This document shows, in pieces, positions 18,193-27,935 of a stretch of 64,000 bases of DNA. The notes beneath the pieces are model-generated. The model searched no databases and was not told where the DNA came from. It worked only from the letters and a program-made list of their open reading frames with translations. This stretch comes from Sulfitobacter geojensis (lineage in GTDB: Bacteria > Pseudomonadota > Alphaproteobacteria > Rhodobacterales > Rhodobacteraceae): contig NZ_JASE01000005.1 of assembly GCF_000622325.1 (NCBI RefSeq), forward strand, positions 372,001 to 436,000, given 5' to 3'. Positions within the stretch are counted from its first letter, which is position 1. Each line of letters opens with the position of its first letter. The position numbers and the translations under genes are program-made.

Positions 18193-18756
18193 TTATGGGT
18201 CGATCCAGCCGATGTTACCGTCCTCGCGGCGGTATACGACGTTCACCCCGTCTTTGCCTTCGTTGCGAAACACCAGAACGGGCGTGCCTGAAATTTCCAT
18301 CTGCATAACCGCTTCGCCGACAGACAAGGTTGCAATCTTGGTCTGCATTTCCGCGATGATCATGGGTTGGAGGGTTTCAGGTTCCTGTGCGTCTGAATCG
18401 CTATCTGAGGCGAGGATATAAGAGGAAGCGCCGAGAAACTCAACAGGTTCTGCGCGGTCTTTGTGATGATCTTTCAACCGCCGCTTGTAGCGTCGCAGTT
18501 GCTTTTCCATTTTTTCGTTACACGAATCAAAAGCGCCATAGATGTCGGTGCTATGCGCTTTTGCCGAGGCGGTCAGCCCCGTCGAAAGATGCACGGTCGC
18601 TTCACAGACAAATTCATGTCCCGACTTCGAAAAGATGACGACGGCTTCTGTCGGACGTTCGGCGTATTTCTTAACGCCTTCGCCTAACTCCGCTTTGACA
18701 TGAGTCTGAAGCGCATCGCCGATGTCGATTTGTTTGCCGCTGATTTGGTATCGCAT
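18193..18756 (-). CDS. hpf: Ribosome hibernation promoting factor, long form
   Basis: The 187-residue product has an S30AE N-terminal domain (MRYQISGKQIDIGDAL to about residue 105) and a C-terminal dimerisation domain (about 125-187, VYRREDGNIGWIDP). Its length marks it as long HPF, which dimerises 70S ribosomes in stationary phase without RMF. A 249-bp gap separates it from lptB, enough for its own promoter. In some other alphaproteobacteria rpoN sits there, but it does not here. Confidence 0.94.
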   Translation of the reverse strand: MRYQISGKQIDIGDALQTHVKAELGEGVKKYAERPTEAVVIFSKSGHEFVCEATVHLSTGLTASAKAHSTDIYGAFDSCNEKMEKQLRRYKRRLKDHHKDRAEPVEFLGASSYILASDSDSDAQEPETLQPMIIAEMQTKIATLSVGEAVMQMEISGTPVLVFRNEGKDGVNVVYRREDGNIGWIDP

Positions 18757-19005
18757 AAGTTCTCCTTGTACGTGTCACCGTGCTGCCGTCAAAGACACCA
18801 ATTGTGTGGGTTTTGAGCGGTGCAAAGTGCGGGAAATGGCGCTGCGTTCAGGTTAAAGTCAGCCGAGCCTTGGCAATAAGGCCGATGCCGAAACAGACTG
18901 GAACGCAGTGTTACCATGTCCCTATCAGGCGCGGAATTGGGTTCAAAGTCAATGGTTCGGAGATCACGCTACAGCGAAATAAAGCCGATCAACGTTTGCG
19001 AAATA

Positions 19006-19764
19006 TTAAGAAATACGGAAGTTGTCGCCCAGATAGACGCGGCGCACATTTTCGTTCTGGACCACTTCGTCCGGTGTGCCGGACATCAACACCTTACCTT
19101 CGTGCAGGATGTAAGCGCGGTCAACAATTTCCAATGTTTCCCGTACGTTATGATCAGTGATCAGCACTCCGATCCCTCGGTTTTTCAGATCTGCAACCAG
19201 ATGCCGGATATCGCCGACCGAAATCGGATCGACACCCGCAAAGGGTTCATCAAGCAACAGATAGTTCGGGTTCGCAGCCAGACAGCGGGCAATCTCTACG
19301 CGGCGGCGTTCCCCGCCTGACAGGGCCAGCGCAGGTGCCCGGCGCAAATGCTCGATCGAAAACTCCGACAGCAATTCCTCAAGCCGTTCACGACGTTGGC
19401 GACGGATGGGCACGGAGATGTCGAGGATGGCGGAAATATTGTCCTGAACTGACAACCCGCGAAAGATGCTCATTTCCTGCGGGAGATAGCCAATGCCAAG
19501 CTGTGCGCGCCGGTACATCGGCAGGGTGGTGACATCCTTGCCATCTACCTCAACTGTGCCACCTTCTGGTGTAACCAGACCGGCGACCGCATAGAACGTT
19601 GTGGTTTTTCCAGATCCGTTCGGGCCCAGCAGGGCAACAACCTCACCCCGGTTGAGGTGCATTGAAAAGTCACGGATCACGACCTTTTTCCGGTAGGATT
19701 TGCGCAGATGCGCGATGCGTAAACCGGCGCTTCCTGTCGCGACCTGCAAATCTGGCGGGGTCAT
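19006..19764 (-). CDS. lptB: LPS export ATP-binding protein LptB
   Basis: LptB powers extraction of lipopolysaccharide from the inner membrane with LptFG. The 252 residues show Walker A (GPNGSGKTTT), the Q-loop (YLPQEMSIFRG), the ABC signature (LSGGERRRVEIARCLA), Walker B (YLLLDEPFAGVDP) and the switch His (ITDHNVRE). It overlaps lptA by TGATG (one base), so LptA and LptB are coupled. lptF and lptG are not in the window. Confidence 0.96.
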   Translation of the reverse strand: MTPPDLQVATGSAGLRIAHLRKSYRKKVVIRDFSMHLNRGEVVALLGPNGSGKTTTFYAVAGLVTPEGGTVEVDGKDVTTLPMYRRAQLGIGYLPQEMSIFRGLSVQDNISAILDISVPIRRQRRERLEELLSEFSIEHLRRAPALALSGGERRRVEIARCLAANPNYLLLDEPFAGVDPISVGDIRHLVADLKNRGIGVLITDHNVRETLEIVDRAYILHEGKVLMSGTPDEVVQNENVRRVYLGDNFRIS

Positions 19765-20258
19765 CAGTTGTCGCTACCCGGTTGGATGATTGTTTTCACG
19801 CGGCCCGACATCTGTGCTGTGCCATCGGATATCTGTACTGTCATTTTGTCTGCGCTCAGGGCATTTGGTCCCTGATCCAGCAGTACGTTGCCGGTCATCA
19901 CAATGGTGCCTTGGGCGATATTATAATCCGCGCGCTCTGATTCGGCGGCATCGGGACCGGAGACCAACGTGACGCCGCCCGTCGCCTCCATCCGTTCGAT
20001 CCCTTTTTGCTCGGCCAGATAAATCACCAGAACACGCGGGGCAGACAGGCGCATTTCGCCCTGACCGATCAACACATTTCCAGTGAAAACCGCCTCACCT
20101 GTTTCTTGATCGACTGCCAGATTGTCGGCCGTTACCTCGACCGGCAGTTTGGTATCCTGCGCAAGCGTGCCAAAGGCCACATTGGTGCCTTGTGCCATGA
20201 CCGGTGCCGCCGACAGGCCAAGTAATAAGGGCAGGACCAAGATTTTCAGGTATTTCAC
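19764..20258 (-). CDS. lptA: LPS transport periplasmic protein LptA
   Basis: The 164-residue OstA-family protein has a signal peptide (MKYLKILVLPLLLGLSAAPVMAQ, cleavage near residue 22) and repeated beta-strand motifs such as AVFTGNVLIGQGEMRLSAPR and IVMTGNVLLDQG. LptA forms the periplasmic bridge carrying LPS between LptC and LptD. The start codon is GTG (20258), 4 bp after the lptC stop. It belongs to the lptC-lptA-lptB group. Confidence 0.93.
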   Translation of the reverse strand: MKYLKILVLPLLLGLSAAPVMAQGTNVAFGTLAQDTKLPVEVTADNLAVDQETGEAVFTGNVLIGQGEMRLSAPRVLVIYLAEQKGIERMEATGGVTLVSGPDAAESERADYNIAQGTIVMTGNVLLDQGPNALSADKMTVQISDGTAQMSGRVKTIIQPGSDN

Positions 20259-20262
20259 GGCG

Positions 20263-20862
20263 TCACTCTTTGTCTAGTTCAGGGGTATATATCAGCTTCA
20301 CACCGTTTGTGAAAACCAAATGGGACGGTTTGCCCGCGTTCAGTGTCATCGCACCTGCATCAAGCGTGCCAACAGGCCCGATCGCGGATACCGGACCGGG
20401 CGAGTTCACACCGAGAACGGACATCTGTGTGACCAGCAGATCGCTGTTAATGCGGTATCCCGTAGAGGTGTTTATCACGACGTCGCCTTGCAGCTTGCTG
20501 CTGTCCGCCGCGATGTCAAAATGTCCGCGCTGCGCGTTCAACACAATGTCGGCACCCGACCCGAGTTTCATCACAACCTCGACGTCTTCGGCTTCGTTGC
20601 CGCCGGTCTTGCCGTCCGGTGTGGTTACCTTTTCGGCCGCGAACGAAATCTCGTCGCCGTCTGCCGTAACCGCGTAATAGATCGGACCGGTCACCTGCTG
20701 ATCGCGCAGGCGGTCCTGAATCTCCTTGTCGGCAAAGGGGATCACCGCCTGGGGGTCAATCACGCGCGACAACAGGAATAGCGTCGACAGAAGTGCCAGC
20801 GCCATCAGCGGCAACAGCACCTTCAGCCAGCCCACAGCGCGGGAGTACCTGTCGGCCTGCAT
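20263..20862 (-). CDS. lptC: LPS export inner-membrane protein LptC
   Basis: A 199-residue bitopic membrane protein: one transmembrane helix near the N-terminus (LKVLLPLMALALLSTLFLL, about 14-32) followed by a periplasmic beta-jellyroll with the conserved GDVVINTSTGYRINSDLL region. LptC connects the LptBFG transporter to LptA. Its start lies 5 bp after kdsD, placing Kdo synthesis and LPS transport in one operon. Confidence 0.9.
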   Translation of the reverse strand: MQADRYSRAVGWLKVLLPLMALALLSTLFLLSRVIDPQAVIPFADKEIQDRLRDQQVTGPIYYAVTADGDEISFAAEKVTTPDGKTGGNEAEDVEVVMKLGSGADIVLNAQRGHFDIAADSSKLQGDVVINTSTGYRINSDLLVTQMSVLGVNSPGPVSAIGPVGTLDAGAMTLNAGKPSHLVFTNGVKLIYTPELDKE

Positions 20863-20867
20863 GGTGC

Positions 20868-21830
20868 CTAACCCAACCCGACGCGCAGGCAGTCGTGTAT
20901 GTGCAGCAGACCGGCGGGACGCTCGGGCACTGCGGGGTCGACCACCAAAAGGCAGGTGATCTTGCGCATGTTCATCAGGCCAACCGCCTTTTCAGCCAGC
21001 GCTTCGGGGTCGATGGTGACTGGATTTCGGGTCATCACATCCTGTGCTTTCAGGGCAAACAGCCCCTCCATATGACGGCCCAGATCGCCCGTGGTGATGA
21101 TGCCGACCAGTTTGCCATCTGCATCCGTGACACCGGTAACGCCAAAACCTTTGTTGCCAATTTCCGCCATGACGGTGGCCATCGCCGCATCTTCGCTGAC
21201 CAGCGGGATCGCGCCATTGACGTGCATCAGATCGCGCACAAGGCTCAGCTGCGCGCCCAGCTTGCCACCAGGGTGGAAGGCGCGGAAATGTTCGGCGGTG
21301 AAATCGCGGTGCTCCATCAGCGCCACGGCAAGCGCATCGCCCATCGCAAGCGTCATGGTTGTCGAGGTGGTGGGCACAACACCGGTGTTGCAGGCTTCGG
21401 CCACTTTGGGCAGCAGCAAGATCACGTCCGACTGGCGGGCCAGGGTGCTGTCCTCACGACTGGTCAACCCGATCAGCGGAATCTCGTAGCGGCGCGAATA
21501 GGCGATAAGGTTGCCCAGTTCGGGCGCCTCGCCTGAATTGGAAATGGCCAACACCACATCATCGCGGGTGATCATGCCCAGATCCCCATGGCTTGCCTCC
21601 GCCGGGTGAACGAATTGCGCGGGCGTCCCGGTGCTGGCAAGGGTCGCTGCGATTTTGTTGGCGATATGACCGGATTTGCCAATGCCGGTTATAATCACGC
21701 GGCCCCTGGTTTCGCGCATCAGGTCGATGGCAGCGCGGAAACGATCATCCAGCGCATCGGCCAACCGGTTCAAAGCGACGGCTTCAGCGCGAATGACGCG
21801 GGCGGCGGTATCTATAAAAGGTGTCTTCAT
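20868..21830 (-). CDS. kdsD: Arabinose-5-phosphate isomerase (KpsF/GutQ/KdsD)
   Basis: KdsD converts ribulose-5-phosphate to arabinose-5-phosphate, the first step of Kdo synthesis. The 320 residues show a SIS domain (about 35-185, VIITGIGKSGHIANKIAATLASTGTPA) followed by two CBS domains (about 205-320). The start overlaps the RNase D-like stop by 4 bp. Together with kdsB in the glycan locus, this window supplies two Kdo enzymes. Confidence 0.94.
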   Translation of the reverse strand: MKTPFIDTAARVIRAEAVALNRLADALDDRFRAAIDLMRETRGRVIITGIGKSGHIANKIAATLASTGTPAQFVHPAEASHGDLGMITRDDVVLAISNSGEAPELGNLIAYSRRYEIPLIGLTSREDSTLARQSDVILLLPKVAEACNTGVVPTTSTTMTLAMGDALAVALMEHRDFTAEHFRAFHPGGKLGAQLSLVRDLMHVNGAIPLVSEDAAMATVMAEIGNKGFGVTGVTDADGKLVGIITTGDLGRHMEGLFALKAQDVMTRNPVTIDPEALAEKAVGLMNMRKITCLLVVDPAVPERPAGLLHIHDCLRVGLG

Positions 21831-22441
21831 GCGTGCGCAAAGATGTCTGTGTCAGGCCAGCCGAGCAGATCAAGTTTCGCCCGTGTCGGTAGAAAGTCGT
21901 AGCAGGCCTGCGCGACGTCCATCCGGCCCTCGCGGATCAACATCTCGTTCAGTTGGTCGCGCAATTTGTGCAGGTGCAAAACATCCGACGCGGCATAGTC
22001 AATCTGCGCTTTGCTCAGCTTGTCAGCGCCCCAGTCGCTGGATTGCTGCTGTTTGGAAATGTCGACACTGAGCAGTTCTTGCAACAGCTTCGCCAACCCG
22101 TGACGGTCCGTATAGGTGCGCACCAGACGGCTGGCAATTTTGGTGCAATAGACCGGTGCGGTGGTGGCCCCAAAAGCGTTCAGCATCGCGGCAATGTCAA
22201 ACCGGCCGTAGTGAAACAGTTTGAGCACCTTGGCATCTTCCAGCAAGCGGCAGAGGTTCGGTGCTTCTGTCTGGCCTTTGGCGATTTGTACCAGATGGGC
22301 GTTCCCGTCCCCACTCGACAGCTGTACAACGCACAGACGGTCGCGGTGCGGATGCAGGCCCATCGTTTCGCAATCAATGGCAACCGTGTCGCCCAGATCA
22401 AGGTCATCGGGCAGATCGCCCTGATAGAGATAATTTGTCAT
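21827..22441 (-). CDS. RNase D-like 3'-5' exonuclease (DEDDy, no HRDC)
   Basis: The 204-residue protein consists only of the exonuclease domain: AIDCETMGL carries the first Asp-Glu, FHYGRFDIAAML the second Asp, and DYAASDVLHLH the Tyr-x3-Asp pair. E. coli RNase D is much longer because of its HRDC domains, so this is the short alphaproteobacterial form. I chose ATG 22441 (MTNYLYQGD). The longer frame overlaps paaX and lacks conservation. It overlaps kdsD by 4 bp. Confidence 0.88.
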   Translation of the reverse strand: MTNYLYQGDLPDDLDLGDTVAIDCETMGLHPHRDRLCVVQLSSGDGNAHLVQIAKGQTEAPNLCRLLEDAKVLKLFHYGRFDIAAMLNAFGATTAPVYCTKIASRLVRTYTDRHGLAKLLQELLSVDISKQQQSSDWGADKLSKAQIDYAASDVLHLHKLRDQLNEMLIREGRMDVAQACYDFLPTRAKLDLLGWPDTDIFAHA

Positions 22442-22484
22442 GGCGTATGCTATAGCCTGCCTGTGACAGTTGGGAAAGCGGCTG

Positions 22485-23276
22485 TTACGCGGCGCTATGA
22501 CACCGCTTGATCGCTGAAAGCTCTGGGCGGGGATAGCGCGCGAGCAGATCGGCAACCAACAGGTGACATTGGTGACTTGCCCCGTCAGGGTCCACCAACG
22601 GGGCGGGCAGTTCGGGATGTTTCAAAACCAAGCGGCGCCAGTTGTGCACCACAAGGCAGCGCAAGACGGCGATGTCGATGGCGTCCATGTCTTCCGGCGC
22701 GGGCAAATCCGGTTTCACATTGCTTAATGCAACAAGCAGGTTTTCGTAGCCTGTCTGGTGTATCTGCGGGGCAATCTGTTTGCGCAGCCAGCTTGGGGCG
22801 TGATCCGCTGACAGGACCAATGCGCCCTGTGGTGCAGCGCTATCAGTCGGCCCCACAAATACGCGCGGCACCAATGGCGCGAACCCACGCTGCGTCATCT
22901 CTGCGATCTGTTCGGCGGAGGTGTCTTCGGTCAGCACCAGATTCCAGCGACCGGTGGATAACGCGGGATCGGCATAGATGCGCGGATTGGCGGCAATGCA
23001 TTCTGCCCGCCCCTTGTCAGTCAGAGAGTGACGGCTGATCCGCCCTACCTTTTGCGAAATGATCCAACCGTCATTGCGCAGTCTGTGCAGGGCCACACGA
23101 GCTGCTTCCGGTTTGACGCGCAACCCCTGCATGATCGCAGAAAGCAGAGGCCCGTCGATATGTTGTTTCGGGGCCTGCGCGAGATCACCGAAAAGGCTGA
23201 TCATCAAAGACCAGACCCGTTGCCCGCCAAGCCCGTGCAGGCCGGCGGTCAGGGTATCAAACCCTTTAGTAGGCAT
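22485..23276 (-). CDS. paaX: PaaX-family transcriptional repressor
   Basis: PaaX represses phenylacetate genes until phenylacetyl-CoA binds. The 263-residue protein has the N-terminal winged helix (MISLFGDLA to RHSLTDKGRAE, about 20-100) with the VKPEAARVALHRLRNDGW recognition segment, then the PaaX central and C-terminal domains (TGRWNLVLTEDT, LRCLVVHNWRRLVLKHPELP). It is the last gene of the paa run and overlaps paaZ by 10 bp. That placement gives negative autoregulation with the operon. Confidence 0.92.
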   Translation of the reverse strand: MPTKGFDTLTAGLHGLGGQRVWSLMISLFGDLAQAPKQHIDGPLLSAIMQGLRVKPEAARVALHRLRNDGWIISQKVGRISRHSLTDKGRAECIAANPRIYADPALSTGRWNLVLTEDTSAEQIAEMTQRGFAPLVPRVFVGPTDSAAPQGALVLSADHAPSWLRKQIAPQIHQTGYENLLVALSNVKPDLPAPEDMDAIDIAVLRCLVVHNWRRLVLKHPELPAPLVDPDGASHQCHLLVADLLARYPRPELSAIKRCHSAA

Positions 23277-25290
23277 TCATCGTCAACAATTCGTATTCCG
23301 CGGCGGCTTCATCATTCTGGTTGTACAGGGTTACATGCCAGCGCACCTCGCCGTATTCTTCGTTGCGCGGTGTCTTGTGTTTGACGGTCAGGCGCACGCG
23401 TATGCTGTCACCGGCGGCGACAGGGGCCATAAAGCGCAGATTGTCCAAGCCCGTATTGGCCAGCACTGGCCCCGGATCGGGTTGTACAAACAGACCCGCG
23501 GCAAAGCTAAGCAACAGATAGCCATGCGCCACGCGACCGGGGAAAAACGGGTTCGCCTTGGCGGCCTCGTCATCCATATGGGCGTAAAACGTATCGCCGG
23601 TGAAATGCGCAAAGGTTTCGATATCTTCAAGCGTGATCTCGCGGGAAGGGGAGTTGAAGGTTTCGCCCAGTTCAATTTCGTTAAAGGTCCGGGTGAAAGG
23701 ATGCGCGCGGTCATTGATTTCATGCGCACCGGGCACCCATTGTTCGCCGATGGCGGTCAGGATGTCGGGGCTACCCTGAATGGCGGTGCGCTGCATGTAA
23801 TGCATCACGCCGCGGATGCCGCCCAGTTCTTCGCCACCTCCCGCACGGCCCGGCCCACCGTGTACCATATGCGGCAGGGGGGCACCGTGGCCGGTGGCCT
23901 CTGACATCGACGTGCGGTTGTTAAAGTAGAGGCGCCCATGAAACGCTGCGGATCCGAGTGTAACTTCGCGCGCCACATTGCCGTCATTGGTGATGATCGA
24001 GGCAACCAATGATCCTTTGCCTTTGTTCAGCAGATCAATCGCATGGGGTAGATCGCGGTAGGGCATGACGGTGGACACGGGGCCAAAAGCTTCGGTGTCA
24101 TGAACGCGCTCTGCGGTGTCGGGATTGGCGCAATGAAACAGCATCGGCGGGACGAAGGCACCTTTGTCCTTGTCGGCACCTTCAACGGAAAAATCATCGG
24201 TGTTGCCAAAAACGCATTCCGCTTCTTCCCCTATTAGAGCCGCTTTTTCCAACACATCGCGTTTCTGTCCCGCCGAAACCAATGCGCCCATGCGGGTGTT
24301 TTCCAAACGCGGATCGCCAATGGTTGTCTTGGCCAAACGTTCACCCAGCGCGGCGATAACCGCATCAATCTGCGCCTCCGGCACCATGATCCTGCGGATT
24401 GCTGTACATTTCTGGCCCGCCTTCGCGGTCATCTCGCGTTGAACTTCTTTGACGAACAGATCGAACTCGGGCGTGCCGGCCACCGCATCCGGCCCTAGCA
24501 CAGAGGCGTTCAAACTGTCTTGTTCAGAAGCGAAGCGGACCGAATGTTCCATCAGCTTGGGATTGCTGCGCAACATCAATGCGGTGTCTGCGGATCCGGT
24601 AAAGGCCACGGCGTCCTGACAGTCGAGGTGATCCAGCATGTCGCCCAAACCACCGCTGACCAATTGCAGGGCCCCTTTTGGCAACAACCCGCTTTCCAGC
24701 ATCATGCGCACGCAGGCCTCTGTCACGTAAGAGGTTGCGGTGGCGGGCTTCACGATGGCGGGCACACCGGCCAACAGAGTCGGGGCCAGCTTTTCCAGCA
24801 TCCCCCAGACGGGAAAGTTGAAGGCGTTGATATGAACGGCAACGCCCTGCAACGGGGTGCAGATGTGCCGCCCCATGAAGGCGCCCGTGCGGCCCAGTTG
24901 TTCGGGAGGACCATCCAGAAACACATGCCCGTCCGGCATTTCGCGCCGCCCTTTTGAGGCGAAAACCATCATTGTGCCGATGCCACCATCCACGTCGATC
25001 TTGTGATCGGAAAGGGTGGCACCGGTGTCATAGCTCAGGTCATAAAGGACCTGTTTGCGTTCCATCAGATAAAGCGCAATAGCTTTAAGCATGCGGGCGC
25101 GGTCATGGAACGTCAGCTTGCGCAGGGCAGGCCCGCCAACACCACGCGCATAGCCCAACATCGCCTGCACATCCAAGGTGTCGCTGCCCGCCTGCGCAAT
25201 AACGTCACCTGTGATCGCGCTGGCAATATTGCGGGCGCCGGCACCGGAAGGAAGCCATTGACCGGCAGCGAAACTTTGGACATCCAGCAT
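23266..25290 (-). CDS. paaZ: Oxepin-CoA hydrolase / semialdehyde dehydrogenase PaaZ
   Basis: PaaZ opens the oxepin-CoA ring and oxidises the resulting semialdehyde. The 674 residues comprise an aldehyde dehydrogenase domain (about 1-520) with catalytic C295 (GQKCTAIRR) and general base E256 (FASEQDSL), and a MaoC-type hydratase domain (about 530-674) with D566 and H571 ([11 protein letters not shown]). Both active sites are intact, so this is the complete catabolic form. Neighbouring genes encode the epoxidase and thiolase of the same pathway. Confidence 0.96.
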   Translation of the reverse strand: MLDVQSFAAGQWLPSGAGARNIASAITGDVIAQAGSDTLDVQAMLGYARGVGGPALRKLTFHDRARMLKAIALYLMERKQVLYDLSYDTGATLSDHKIDVDGGIGTMMVFASKGRREMPDGHVFLDGPPEQLGRTGAFMGRHICTPLQGVAVHINAFNFPVWGMLEKLAPTLLAGVPAIVKPATATSYVTEACVRMMLESGLLPKGALQLVSGGLGDMLDHLDCQDAVAFTGSADTALMLRSNPKLMEHSVRFASEQDSLNASVLGPDAVAGTPEFDLFVKEVQREMTAKAGQKCTAIRRIMVPEAQIDAVIAALGERLAKTTIGDPRLENTRMGALVSAGQKRDVLEKAALIGEEAECVFGNTDDFSVEGADKDKGAFVPPMLFHCANPDTAERVHDTEAFGPVSTVMPYRDLPHAIDLLNKGKGSLVASIITNDGNVAREVTLGSAAFHGRLYFNNRTSMSEATGHGAPLPHMVHGGPGRAGGGEELGGIRGVMHYMQRTAIQGSPDILTAIGEQWVPGAHEINDRAHPFTRTFNEIELGETFNSPSREITLEDIETFAHFTGDTFYAHMDDEAAKANPFFPGRVAHGYLLLSFAAGLFVQPDPGPVLANTGLDNLRFMAPVAAGDSIRVRLTVKHKTPRNEEYGEVRWHVTLYNQNDEAAAEYELLTMNAY

Positions 25291-25299
25291 GATGGCTCC

Positions 25300-26364
25300 T
25301 TAATGTGTGTCGTAATCGACGATGAGTTTATCCGTCAGCGGGTAGGACTGGCAGGACAGCACATAACCCCGTTCCACCTCGTAATCCTCAAGCGCGTGGT
25401 TACTTATCATTTCAACCTCGCCCTCAACCACCTTGCATATACAGGTCGAACAAACGCCCGCCTTGCAGGCGAATGGCGCGTCCTGTCCGTTGGCAAGGGC
25501 GGCATCCAGAACGGATTGCCCTTTTGGCATCTCGAATGTGCGCTGGGCCCCTTCGATGATCACGGTCAGTTCGGTGCCTTTCTGCCCCTCGCTGCGCTTG
25601 ACCATTTCCTGTTTGGCAAGCTGGCCCTGCTGGCTTTCGCTGAACAGTTCAAACTTGATCTGATCAGGCTCTAACCCATGGGTTTTTAGGCTGTCGGCAA
25701 TTGCCAGCATCATCGGCTCGGGGCCGCAAATGAATGCGGTGTCGATTGATTTCACATCAATCCATTGTTTGAACAGGGTCTCGCATTTGGCCTGATCCAC
25801 GCGCCCTGTAAACAGGTCGATATCCTGTCCCGATTCCAGCATATGTATGATCGTCAGCCGGCCCATGTATTTGTTCTTGAGGTCTTCCAGTTCTTCGCGG
25901 AACATGATCGTGTTCACGGCGCGGTTGGCATAGACCAGCGTGAAAGTGCTAAGCGGTTCGCGTTTCAGCACTGTTTTCAGGATCGACAAGATGGGGGTCA
26001 CACCTGATCCGCCGGCAAAACCCAGATAGTTTTTGGCGCGATCAGGCTCTAATGCGGTGAAAAACTTGCCCTGTGGCGGCATGACCTGCAGGGTGTCGCC
26101 GACCTTTAGCGTGGTATTGGCGAAGGTCGAAAAGGCCCCGCCGTCCACGCGTTTGATGCCAACTTGCAATTTGCCATCGTCCAGACCGGCGCAGATGGAA
26201 TAGTTGCGGCGCAGCTCGGTTCCGTCAAAATCTTGTTTGAAGGTCAGATACTGGCCTTGAGTAAACGCGAAGGCTTCGGCATTTTCCGGCTCTAGTGTCA
26301 AAACAACCGCGTCGCGGATGGTGTGATGAATATCAGTCACTGTTACGGGGTGAAACTGGCTCAT
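25300..26364 (-). CDS. paaE: Phenylacetyl-CoA epoxidase reductase PaaE
   Basis: PaaE transfers electrons from NADPH through FAD and a 2Fe-2S cluster to the PaaA di-iron centre. The 354 residues show a ferredoxin-reductase FAD/NAD module (RRNYSICAG, GGSGVTPILSILKTVL, FICGPEPMM; about 1-240) and a C-terminal plant-type ferredoxin domain with the cysteine set CKAGVCSTCICK. It lies 9 bp after paaD and 9 bp before paaZ. Confidence 0.96.
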   Translation of the reverse strand: MSQFHPVTVTDIHHTIRDAVVLTLEPENAEAFAFTQGQYLTFKQDFDGTELRRNYSICAGLDDGKLQVGIKRVDGGAFSTFANTTLKVGDTLQVMPPQGKFFTALEPDRAKNYLGFAGGSGVTPILSILKTVLKREPLSTFTLVYANRAVNTIMFREELEDLKNKYMGRLTIIHMLESGQDIDLFTGRVDQAKCETLFKQWIDVKSIDTAFICGPEPMMLAIADSLKTHGLEPDQIKFELFSESQQGQLAKQEMVKRSEGQKGTELTVIIEGAQRTFEMPKGQSVLDAALANGQDAPFACKAGVCSTCICKVVEGEVEMISNHALEDYEVERGYVLSCQSYPLTDKLIVDYDTH

Positions 26365-26373
26365 ATCAGGGCC

Positions 26374-26841
26374 TCAAATACATTTGAAATAGTCGAAGGG
26401 TTCTAGGCAGTCGGTACACCGCCATTGCGCCTTGCAGGGGGTTGATCCGAACTGGCTGATCCGCTCAACCGCTGCGGATTTGCAACGCGGACAGTGTTGC
26501 GGGCCGCCAGCCGGTTGCGGCGGGGCGATGCCGTATTCTTCCAACTTGGCCTTCCCACTGTCGGTCAGCCAGTCGGTTGTCCATGCGGGTGACAATTGTC
26601 GTTTCAGTGTCAGGTTTTCAATGCCATGTCCGCGCAGCGCGGTTTCGATGTCCAGATTGATGATACTGGTCGCGGGACAGCCGGAATAGGTTGGCGTTAC
26701 GGTCACTTCCAAAGTGTCGCCTTGCCACTGGACATCACGGATAATTCCCAGATCCGTAAGGGAGATCACCGGAATTTCCGGGTCCGGCACGGCGGACAGC
26801 CAGCTCCAAACAGTCTCTAACGCGGGCTTTTCGATCACCAT
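26374..26841 (-). CDS. paaD: PaaD, phenylacetyl-CoA epoxidase maturation protein
   Basis: PaaD is a SufT/MIP18-like protein needed for epoxidase function, probably in Fe-S assembly. The 155 residues begin with a DUF59 domain (VPDPEIPVISLTDLGIIRDV, with TPTYSGCPA) and end in a zinc ribbon with paired cysteines (CPRCKS and CTDC). I chose ATG 26841 (MVIEKP), which overlaps the paaC stop by 7 bp. The frame extends ten residues further without a better start. Confidence 0.92.
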   Translation of the reverse strand: MVIEKPALETVWSWLSAVPDPEIPVISLTDLGIIRDVQWQGDTLEVTVTPTYSGCPATSIINLDIETALRGHGIENLTLKRQLSPAWTTDWLTDSGKAKLEEYGIAPPQPAGGPQHCPRCKSAAVERISQFGSTPCKAQWRCTDCLEPFDYFKCI

Positions 26842-27590
26842 GTCGCATCCGGATAGGCGCGTTGCAGCCATTGCATCTGCGTCAGCATATGACCCAAATG
26901 TTCGGTATGGCGCGCGCCCGTTTTGCCCCCTTTGTGGGCGAAATCATCGGCCGGTTTGGTCAGGGTTGCGGCGGCCAGAACCGCATCGAGCTGGCTGTCA
27001 AAGCTGGCGCGCAACGTGGTGGGATCAGGCGCGATACCCTGCTCAACCATTGCCTTGTCTATCTCATCGGCGATAAACAACTCACCAACGTAGGGACAAA
27101 GACGGTCCAGCGCCTTTTGCATCCGCATATGGCTTTCTTCGGTACCGTCCCCCAGTCCGATCACCGTATCGGCAGAACGCTCCTGATGATACGTCACCTC
27201 TTTCACCGACTTTTCGGCGATGCCGGCGATCTGTTCATTCGACGAACCGGCCAGCGCCTTGAGTGTGATCAGATGCCATGTATCGAATAGAAACTGGCGC
27301 ATCATCGTCTGGCCAAAATCACCGTTGGGCTGTTCGCACAAAAGCGCATTGCGAAAATCCCAGACATCGCGGTGGAACGCCAGCTTGTCCGCATCGCGTC
27401 CCTTGCCCTCGACTCCGCCAGCCATGCCCAGCCACAGCTGGGTCTGTCCGATCAGATCAAGCGCGGTATTGGCCAGCGCAATGTCTTCTTCCAACACCGG
27501 AGCGACGCCGCACCATTCGGACACGCGGTGGCCCAACACCAGCGTGTTGTCGCCCATACGGCAGAGAAACTCGAACAGGGGATCGCTCAC
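26835..27590 (-). CDS. paaC: Phenylacetyl-CoA epoxidase structural subunit PaaC
   Basis: PaaC (251 residues) is the ferritin-like structural partner of PaaA in the epoxidase core. The helical bundle shows WCGVAPVLEEDIALANTALDLIGQ and the later ERSADTVIGLGDGTEESHMRMQ. Its start overlaps the end of paaB by 4 bp and its end overlaps paaD by 7 bp, so these subunits are tightly coupled. Confidence 0.95.
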   Translation of the reverse strand: MSDPLFEFLCRMGDNTLVLGHRVSEWCGVAPVLEEDIALANTALDLIGQTQLWLGMAGGVEGKGRDADKLAFHRDVWDFRNALLCEQPNGDFGQTMMRQFLFDTWHLITLKALAGSSNEQIAGIAEKSVKEVTYHQERSADTVIGLGDGTEESHMRMQKALDRLCPYVGELFIADEIDKAMVEQGIAPDPTTLRASFDSQLDAVLAAATLTKPADDFAHKGGKTGARHTEHLGHMLTQMQWLQRAYPDATW

Positions 27591-27931
27591 ATTGCACCCA
27601 CTTCATCAGGGATATCGAAAAACGTCGGGTGGCGGTAAACCTTGTCGTTCGCAGGCTCATACAGCGCGCCTTTTTCCTCGGGCGAGGAGGCGGCGATGTC
27701 AGAGGCTTCGACAGCCCAGATGCTGACACCTTCGTTGCGTCGTGTGTACACATCGCGCGCGTTTTTGATCGCCATTTCGGCATCGGGCGCATGCAGTGAA
27801 CCCACGTGCCGGTGGCTTAGGCCGTGCTGACCGCGAATGAAGATTTCCCAAAGGGGCCATTCGGTTTTGCGGGTTTCGCCATGCGGGCTGGCTTCGCTAT
27901 TTTTGTAGGGGCTGGTTTCAGGGCTGCTCAT
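27587..27931 (-). CDS. paaB: Phenylacetyl-CoA epoxidase subunit PaaB
   Basis: PaaB bridges PaaAC heterodimers in the epoxidase. The real start is ATG 27931 (MSSPETSPYK), giving 114 residues. A longer open frame to 28105 runs into paaA and has no conserved content. The signature is WPLWEIFIRGQHGLSHRHVGSLHAPDAEMA followed by ARDVYTRRNEGVSIWAV. It starts 4 bp after the paaA stop. Confidence 0.94.
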   Translation of the reverse strand: MSSPETSPYKNSEASPHGETRKTEWPLWEIFIRGQHGLSHRHVGSLHAPDAEMAIKNARDVYTRRNEGVSIWAVEASDIAASSPEEKGALYEPANDKVYRHPTFFDIPDEVGAM

Positions 27932-27935
27932 GTTC

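Noticed and set aside
23266..25290. PaaZ variant diverted to tropone or tropodithietic acid synthesis
   Set aside because: Both active sites are intact, including E256 and C295, and no tda genes are present, so ordinary catabolism is the better reading.
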